From Streptomyces sp. NRRL F-5126 (lineage in GTDB: Bacteria; Actinomycetota; Actinomycetes; Streptomycetales; Streptomycetaceae), in contig NZ_JOFZ01000002.1 of assembly GCF_000721265.1 (NCBI RefSeq), forward strand, positions 1 through 64,000: 64,000 bases of DNA, written 5' to 3'. Within the stretch, counting starts at the first letter, position 1; the number at the start of each line of letters is the position of its first letter. The notes under the pieces were generated by a model, which saw only the letters and a program-made list of their open reading frames with translations, did not search any database and had not been told where the DNA came from. Both the position numbers and the translations under genes were made by a program. Below are positions 59,050-64,000 of the stretch, piece by piece.

Positions 59050-60933
59050 ATGGGGGATAGGACAACTCTGTTGGAGACAGGGCGGTTTGCGCGGAGGCGT
59101 ACCGAAGTCGGGTCCGGCGTCGGTACGCTCGCCTCGGCCGCCCTCATCGAGTCGGCCGACCCCATGGAGCCCACGGAGGTCATGGACCAGGCCGAGCAGA
59201 CCGAGGCCGAGGCAGAGGCACGCCACAGGGCCGCGGCACAAGCGGGTGACACGGCGGCGGCGAGCGCCCTCGGCGCCCTGCTGCTGCGCCGTGGCGACCT
59301 CGACGGGGCCGAGCCCCACCTGCGGTCCGCCACCTCGGAGGGCGACCGCGCCGCCGCCAACAACCTCGGCGTCCTGCTGCACCAGCGCGGCTACTCCGAC
59401 GAGGCGGCGGGCTGGTGGCGCGTGGCCGCCGTCGCCGGCTCCGCCGCGGCCGCCCACGCGCTCGGCAAGCACTTCCGCGAGCGCGGGGACGAGCCCGGCG
59501 CCGAGTACTGGCTGCGCCAGTCCGCCGAGCAGGGCCACGCGTCGGGCGCCTACGCCCTCGCGGACCTGCTCGAACACCGCAGCGACATCGGGGCGGAGCG
59601 CTGGCTGCGCGCAGCCGCCGAGCGCGGGCACCGCGAGGCCGCGTACCGCCTCGCGCTCGCGCTGGAGCGGCAGGCCAGGGAACGTACGCGCCCGGCGGCG
59701 CAGGCCGCGTCCCAGGCCGGCGTGGAGGACGCCGAGCACTGGTACCGGGAGGCGGCCGCCCGCGGGCACCGCCGCGCCGCGCTGCACCTCGGCGCGATCC
59801 TGGAGCGCCGAGGCGAGCTCAAGGAGGCCGGGCGCTGGTACCTGAACTCCGCCAGGGACGGTGAGCCGAAGGCGGCGAGCGCGCTCGGCTTCCTGCTGCG
59901 CGACGCGGGCGACGAGGAGTCAGCCGCCGTCTGGTGGCTGCGCGCCGCCCAGGACGGGGACGGCTCCGCCGCCAACGCGCTGGGCGCGCTGCACGCCGCG
60001 CGCGGCGAGCAGCAGGCCGCCGAGCGCTGGTACCGCACCGCCATGGACGCGGGCGACGTCAACGGCGCGTACAACCTCGCGCTGCTGTGCGCGGCCCAGG
60101 ACCGTGCCGCGCAGTCCGAGCAGTGGTACCGGCGCGCCGCGTACGCCGGCCACCGCGAGGCCGCCAACGCGCTCGCCGTCCTGCTCCTGCAGGCGGGGGA
60201 CGCGGCGGGCGCCGAGCCGTGGTTCTCCAAGGCGGCCGAGGCCGGCAGCGTGGACGCCGCCTTCAACCTCGGCATCCTGTACGCGAGCCGGGACGAGGAC
60301 GCGGCCGCGCTGAAGTGGTACGACCGTGCCGCCTGCGCGGGCCACACCGAGGCCGCGCTCCAGGTCGCGATCGCCTGCCTCAGGGACGGCGACGAGCGCA
60401 CGGCCGAGCGCCACCTGCGGTGCGCCGCCGGGGGCGGCAGCGCCGAGGCCGCCTACCGGCTCGCGATGCTGCTGGACGCGCGCCGCCCGCCGGCCGCGCC
60501 GCCGGCGCTGGGCGAGGCGCAGCTGCAGACCGAGAAGACCGAGTGCGAGCTGTGGTACGAGCGCGCCGCCGACGAGGGGCACGTACGCGCCCAGGTGCGC
60601 GCGGGCATGCTCGCCGCCCGGCGCGGTGACACCGAGGGCGCCGCCCGCTGGTACCGGGAGGCCGCCGAGGCCGGCAGCCGCAGCGGCGCGTTCAACCTCG
60701 GCCTGCTGCTGGTGCGCGAGGGCGACGACGCGGAGGCCGTGCTGTGGTGGACGCGCGCCGCGCAGGCCGGCCACGGCAGGGCGGCGCTGCGGCTCGGGCT
60801 GCTCGCGGCCAGGGGCGGCGAGCTGGCCGAGGCCCAGCGGTGGTGCACGCGCGCGGCGGACCTCGGCCCGGCCGAGGTCGCGGAGCGTGCGGCGAAGCTG
60901 CTCGCCGCGCTCCAGCAGGAACTCACGGCCTGA
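59050..60933 (+). CDS. Sel1/TPR-repeat protein
   Basis: A 627-residue protein made of about 15 Sel1-like repeats of 35-36 residues (AA..LG.LL...GD...AE.WYR.AA..GH), a solenoid scaffold for protein binding. The first 60 residues are an acidic, non-repeat leader. No signal peptide. ATG at 59050 directly follows a -10-like TAGGTT, so the transcript may be leaderless or the true start slightly downstream. It lies between two identical tRNA-fMet genes; partners unknown. Confidence 0.85.
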   Translation: MGDRTTLLETGRFARRRTEVGSGVGTLASAALIESADPMEPTEVMDQAEQTEAEAEARHRAAAQAGDTAAASALGALLLRRGDLDGAEPHLRSATSEGDRAAANNLGVLLHQRGYSDEAAGWWRVAAVAGSAAAAHALGKHFRERGDEPGAEYWLRQSAEQGHASGAYALADLLEHRSDIGAERWLRAAAERGHREAAYRLALALERQARERTRPAAQAASQAGVEDAEHWYREAAARGHRRAALHLGAILERRGELKEAGRWYLNSARDGEPKAASALGFLLRDAGDEESAAVWWLRAAQDGDGSAANALGALHAARGEQQAAERWYRTAMDAGDVNGAYNLALLCAAQDRAAQSEQWYRRAAYAGHREAANALAVLLLQAGDAAGAEPWFSKAAEAGSVDAAFNLGILYASRDEDAAALKWYDRAACAGHTEAALQVAIACLRDGDERTAERHLRCAAGGGSAEAAYRLAMLLDARRPPAAPPALGEAQLQTEKTECELWYERAADEGHVRAQVRAGMLAARRGDTEGAARWYREAAEAGSRSGAFNLGLLLVREGDDAEAVLWWTRAAQAGHGRAALRLGLLAARGGELAEAQRWCTRAADLGPAEVAERAAKLLAALQQELTA

Positions 60934-61007
60934 GGAGCGCGGCCGACGAGCTGCGGGAAAGGGATTTGCCCCGGCGGGCGGCGGTGACGTAATGTCGTGT
61001 TCACCGA

Positions 61008-61081
61008 CGCGGGGTGGAGCAGCTCGGTAGCTCGCTGGGCTCATAACCCAGAGGTCGCAGGTTCAAATCCTGTCCCCGCTA
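61008..61081 (+). tRNA. tRNA-fMet (anticodon CAT), copy 2
   Basis: Identical over all 74 nt to the tRNA at 58776-58849, including the GACG or similar leader bases just before it. Anticodon CAT, initiator-type stem. Two copies on either side of the Sel1-repeat gene point to an ancestral duplication. Confidence 0.95.
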
Positions 61082-61089
61082 CTGCGAGT

Positions 61090-61129
61090 CCTGAAGGCCC
61101 GTATCTCCTTGGAGATACGGGCCTTCAGG
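61090..61129. terminator. Long terminator after tRNA-fMet copy 2
   Basis: A 19-bp perfect stem with a TT centre (arms 61090-61108 and 61111-61129). It lies between the tRNA and the convergent fur gene and can serve both directions. Confidence 0.85.
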
Positions 61130-61173
61130 CTGTGTGGGGTGTCTTCTGTGCGGGGCGTCCTCGGAAACGCGCG

Positions 61174-61593
61174 TCAGGCGCCGGCCGCGCAGTCCGGGCA
61201 CAGCCCGCGGTACGTGACCTCGACGTCCGAGACGGTGAAGCCGAAGCGCTCGTCCGCGGGGAGCTGGCTCAGCGGGTCGCCCGAGGTGTGCACGTCGCGG
61301 ATGGTGCCGCAGCGGGCGCAGACCAGGTGCTGGTGGGGGCGGTGCGCGTTGGGGTCGTACCGCTTGGCCCTGCGGTCGGTGGTCACCTCGACCACCTCGC
61401 CGAGTGAGACCATCTCGCCGAGCGTGTTGTAGACCGTCGCCCGGGAGATCTCGGGCAGCCGGCCTGCCGCGCGTGCGTGCACCTCGTCGGCCGTCAGGTG
61501 CACATGCTCGCCGTCGAGGACCTCGGCCACCACGCGGCGCTGCGCCGTCATGCGCCAGCCGCGCTCGCGCAGTCGTTCCAACAGGTCACTCAT
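61174..61593 (-). CDS. Fur-family metalloregulator (PerR/CatR-like)
   Basis: A 139-residue Fur-family repressor: winged helix (RMTAQRRVVAEVL..., SRATVYNTLGEM), the metal-binding H-rich region HRPHQHLVCARCG, and a second CPDC pair forming the structural zinc site. ATG at 61593. A probable Fur-type box with 7-1-7 symmetry lies 65 bases upstream at 61659-61673. Such regulators beside catalase genes control peroxide defence, but no catalase gene is present here. Confidence 0.9.
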   Translation of the reverse strand: MSDLLERLRERGWRMTAQRRVVAEVLDGEHVHLTADEVHARAAGRLPEISRATVYNTLGEMVSLGEVVEVTTDRRAKRYDPNAHRPHQHLVCARCGTIRDVHTSGDPLSQLPADERFGFTVSDVEVTYRGLCPDCAAGA

Positions 61594-61653
61594 GGGCTCA
61601 GCCTAACAGTGGGGTGCGGGAATCCCGAGATCAGTACGGACTTGGACGCACAC

Positions 61654-61681
61654 TTGACTTGGACAGTGTCCATTGTACGAT
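61654..61681 (+). promoter_or_regulatory. Rightward promoter with embedded Fur-type box
   Basis: TTGACT (61654-61659), 16-bp spacer, TACGAT (61676-61681). The spacer holds the near-perfect 7-1-7 inverted repeat TTGGACA-G-TGTCCAT (61659-61673). Binding of the adjacent Fur protein would block it and may also control fur itself. Confidence 0.65.
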
Positions 61682-61757
61682 CGGCTCAGGTGACTTCGGC
61701 GAGCGGCCGGAGGCCGCGGTCCAGGCCCTCCGCGACCGGCCCCGCTCACCGGACGCG

Positions 61758-61791
61758 GAGGAGGCCGGACCCCAAGGGGCCCGGCCTCCTC
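61758..61791. terminator. Hairpin ending the short Fur-box transcript
   Basis: GAGGAGGCCGG (61758-61768) pairs with CCGGCCTCCTC (61781-61791), with an extra CCCC/GGGG pairing in the loop. Together with the promoter at 61654-61681 it defines a roughly 105-nt transcript without clear ORF; it also ends the leftward hisN transcript. Confidence 0.65.
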
Positions 61792-61836
61792 GTGTACGCG
61801 CTCAGCGCGCCACGGCCGTGCGTTGCCGCGCGCTCC

Positions 61837-62634
61837 CTACCGCTCGCCCAGGTAGCCGAGCAGCGTGTCGTGCAGGACGCCGTTCGACGCCGCCGCGTCA
61901 CCCCCGTACGGCCCGTCGGTGCCGTCGAGCCCGGTGAACCGCCCGCCCGCCTCCTGGACGACGATCGAGGGCGCTGCCATGTCCCACAGCGACAGCTCGG
62001 GCTCCGCGCACATGTCGACGGAGCCCTCCGCGACCATCATGTACTGCCAGAAGTCGCCGTACCCCCGCGTGCGCCAGCACGCCCTCGTCAGGTCGAGGAA
62101 GCCGTCCAGGCGGCCCCGCGCCTCCCAGCCGCTGAGCGACGAGTGGGCGAACGACGCGTCGCCGAGCGCGGACACCCGCGACACCCGCAGCGGCGTCGCG
62201 GCCGACAGGCTGCGCCCGGTGAACGCGCCACCGCCGCGCTCGGCCCACCAGCGGCGGCCGAGCGCGGGCGCCGACACGACCCCGACGACCGGCTCGTAGC
62301 CGCCCTCGCCCGCGACCGTCAGCGCGATCAGCGTCGCCCACACCGGCACGCCGCGCACGTAGTTCTTGGTGCCGTCGATCGGGTCGACGACCCAGCGGCG
62401 CGGCCCCGTGCCCGCCACGCCGAACTCCTCGCCGAGTACCGCGTCTCTGGGACGGGCGCGCTGGAGACTGCCCCGGATCAGCTCCTCGGCGGTCTTGTCC
62501 GCCTCGCTCACCGGCGTCATGTCCGGTTTCGTCTCGACCTTGAGGTCGAGTGCCTTGAACCGGTCCATCGTCGCGGCGTCGGCGACATCGGCCAGCACAT
62601 GGGCCAGGCGCAGATCATCGTGGTAGTCGGACAT
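61837..62634 (-). CDS. hisN: Histidinol-phosphatase / inositol monophosphatase family
   Basis: A 265-residue IMPase-fold phosphatase. Metal motifs [19 protein letters not shown] and [16 protein letters not shown] are intact. In actinobacteria HisN of this type removes phosphate from L-histidinol phosphate in histidine synthesis; a general monophosphatase role is not excluded. ATG at 62634. Confidence 0.88.
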   Translation of the reverse strand: MSDYHDDLRLAHVLADVADAATMDRFKALDLKVETKPDMTPVSEADKTAEELIRGSLQRARPRDAVLGEEFGVAGTGPRRWVVDPIDGTKNYVRGVPVWATLIALTVAGEGGYEPVVGVVSAPALGRRWWAERGGGAFTGRSLSAATPLRVSRVSALGDASFAHSSLSGWEARGRLDGFLDLTRACWRTRGYGDFWQYMMVAEGSVDMCAEPELSLWDMAAPSIVVQEAGGRFTGLDGTDGPYGGDAAASNGVLHDTLLGYLGER

Positions 62635-62675
62635 GGCCGTCACAGTACCGGGGGCGGCCGTGCGGGCCGTCCGCG

Positions 62676-62999
62676 TCAGTGCGCGGAGCCCGACAACTGC
62701 AGGCCGATCACGCCGAGGATGACGAGCGTGATGGACACGAGCTTGAGCGTCGAGACGAGATCGCCGAGGAAGACCATGCCGTAGACCGTGGTCCCCGCCG
62801 CGCCGATGCCCGTCCACACCGCGTACGCGGGGCCGACGTCCAGCTTGCGCAGCGACAGTGTCAGCAGGCCGAAGCTGCCGAGCGCGAAGCTCGCGAACGC
62901 GATCGTCGGCCACAGCCGGGTGAAGCCGTGCGACAGCTTCAGGCAGACGGCGAACCCCGTCTCCAGCAGCCCGGCGACCACGACCAGCAGCCACGCCAT
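62676..62999 (-). CDS. SMR-family small multidrug/guanidinium transporter
   Basis: A 107-residue protein with four membrane helices. The essential glutamate of helix 1 is in [14 protein letters not shown], and [13 protein letters not shown] in helix 3 is the family signature. The G-F-T pattern and ending ([10 protein letters not shown]) resemble SugE/Gdx-type exporters. ATG at 62999. It functions as a dimer in the membrane and exports small cations with protons. Separated from hisN by 41 bases on the same strand. Confidence 0.88.
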   Translation of the reverse strand: MAWLLVVVAGLLETGFAVCLKLSHGFTRLWPTIAFASFALGSFGLLTLSLRKLDVGPAYAVWTGIGAAGTTVYGMVFLGDLVSTLKLVSITLVILGVIGLQLSGSAH

Positions 63000-63143
63000 C
63001 GTCGTAAGCCTCCCGGATCCGTGACCGCTTCGTCTCGCTCGTGCGATTATGCACTTACCAGTGCCGGACAGGTGCAAACTTTTCCGCCGCTGCCGCCTCG
63101 CGGCGCTCCCGCCGCCCGGCGGGGCGGGAGGCCGGTGCCTCGC

Positions 63144-64000
63144 TCAGTCGCCCTCGTGGCGTTCCCTGACCTCCAGCAGCCTGCGCAGCGAGTAGAGCCT
63201 CGCCGCGTCCGCGTGCCCGTCCGCCACCCACGCGTCGAGCGCGCAGTCCGGCTCGTCGTGGCTGCACGCGCGCGGGCAGTCCTCCGTGCCGTCCACCAGG
63301 TCGGGGAAGGCGAGGATCACCCGGGACGGGTCGACGTGCGCGAGACCGAACGACCTGATGCCCGGCGTGTCGACGACCCAGCCGGCCGCGCCCGCGAGCG
63401 GCAGCGCGAGCGCCGAGACCGTGGTGTGCCTGCCGCGCCCGGTGACGGCGTTCACGCCACCCGTCACCCGATGCCGCTCCTTCGCGACGAGCGCGTTGAC
63501 GAGCGTCGTCTTCCCGACGCCCGAGTGGCCGACGAACGCGGTCGTACGGTCTTCGAGGTGGGCACGCACTCGCTCGGCGCCGCCGTCCGCCAGCTCGTCG
63601 CGCCGGGTGACCACGTACCGCAGGCCGAGCGGCCGGTAGGTCTCGAGCAGCGGCTCCGCGGGCGCGAGGTCCGACTTCGTCAGGACGAGCAGCGGTTCGA
63701 GCCCCCCGTCGTACGCGGCCACCAGCGCGCGGTCGATGAGCCTGGGGCGCGGCTCCGGGTCCGCGAGCGCCGTCACGATGGCCAGCTGGTCGGCGTTGGC
63801 GACGATCACGCGCTCGTAGGGGTCGTCGTCGTCCGCGGTGCGCCGCAGTACCGACGTGCGCGGCTCGATCCGCACGATCCGCGCGAGCGTGTCCTTCCTG
63901 CCCGACAGGTCCCCGACGAGGCCGACCCTGTCGCCCACGACGGCCGCCTTGCGGCCCAGCTCGCGCGCCTTCATCGCCACCACGGTCCGGTCCTCGACGA
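63144..64000 (-). CDS. rsgA: Ribosome small-subunit GTPase RsgA, cut by the window end
   Basis: The C-terminal 285 residues of RsgA (YjeQ), a GTPase that assists 30S maturation. It is circularly permuted as expected: G4 VLTKSD precedes G1 GHSGVGKTTL and G3 DTPGIRSFG. The zinc-binding end is CPRACSHDEPDC. The N-terminal OB region is incomplete; the frame remains open to base 64000, so the start lies to the right of the window. Confidence 0.92.
   Translation of the reverse strand, partial: VEDRTVVAMKARELGRKAAVVGDRVGLVGDLSGRKDTLARIVRIEPRTSVLRRTADDDDPYERVIVANADQLAIVTALADPEPRPRLIDRALVAAYDGGLEPLLVLTKSDLAPAEPLLETYRPLGLRYVVTRRDELADGGAERVRAHLEDRTTAFVGHSGVGKTTLVNALVAKERHRVTGGVNAVTGRGRHTTVSALALPLAGAAGWVVDTPGIRSFGLAHVDPSRVILAFPDLVDGTEDCPRACSHDEPDCALDAWVADGHADAARLYSLRRLLEVRERHEGD

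Noticed and set aside
1..64000. CRISPR array or cas genes
   Set aside because: No series of regularly spaced short direct repeats and no Cas-like protein was seen on either strand.

Overview
This is a Streptomyces-type chromosome segment. The evidence is very high G+C, frequent GTG starts, GTGA/ATGA stop-start overlaps, a WhiB7/WblC regulator, a CGYC mycoredoxin, AdnB and UvrD2 helicases, TerD/AIM24 proteins and an actinobacterial integrative conjugative element (AICE). All family names are from reading the sequence; no database search was run.

Layout. (1) 1-~9,700: an AICE of the pSAM2 type. A leftward operon carries a SCO3933-like protein, a small protein, an FtsK/TraB translocase, a DUF2637 membrane protein, a RepSA-like initiator, an excisionase and a tyrosine integrase. 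A divergent GntR repressor has two DNA-binding domains. Cargo is a DUF7848 pair, an XRE/phospholipase-D-like regulator and a NUDIX hydrolase. Near-identical repeats just outside the integrase and NUDIX stop codons mark the two ends. (2) ~9,700-14,300: a lower-GC patch with the C-terminal piece of a polymorphic toxin, its probable immunity gene, two unidentified proteins, then an XRE/TPR regulator and a small TTA-containing gene. (3) 14,450-19,528: core genes adnB and nudC. (4) 19,713-38,156: an 18.4-kb catabolic island between nudC and mycoredoxin. (5) 38,229-64,000: the conserved core run mrx1, uvrD2, wblC, UbiB-like kinase, ThiF-like, YgjP-like, TerD/AIM24, NUDIX, DUF2342, epimerase, moaE, PDZ/Lon-like, PPA1309, UPF0182, two tRNA-fMet genes, Sel1-repeat protein, Fur, hisN, SMR transporter and rsgA (cut by the window end).

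The island is the most interesting part. Two divergent operons encode two PDC-hydrolase-like (LigI-type) amidohydrolases, a LigJ-type 4-oxalomesaconate hydratase, an HpcH/HpaI-type aldolase, a TPP-dependent decarboxylase/synthase, four proteins resembling 4,5-dihydroxyphthalate decarboxylase (Pht5), a CoxG-like protein, a carboxylesterase, a FadR-family GntR regulator and a complete ABC importer with two tandem binding proteins. Together they resemble the lower half of the protocatechuate 4,5-cleavage pathway (PDC to oxalomesaconate to carboxy-hydroxy-oxoadipate to pyruvate plus oxaloacetate), with import but no ring-hydroxylating or ring-cleaving oxygenase. The divergent promoter region holds four FadR-type operators (TnGTnnnACnA) arranged as a roughly 310-bp mirror-image repeat.

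Other points of note: the wblC leader with an upstream ORF and attenuator-like hairpin; a Fur-box promoter followed by a terminator but no gene; and deletion or insertion scars around adnB and nudC.
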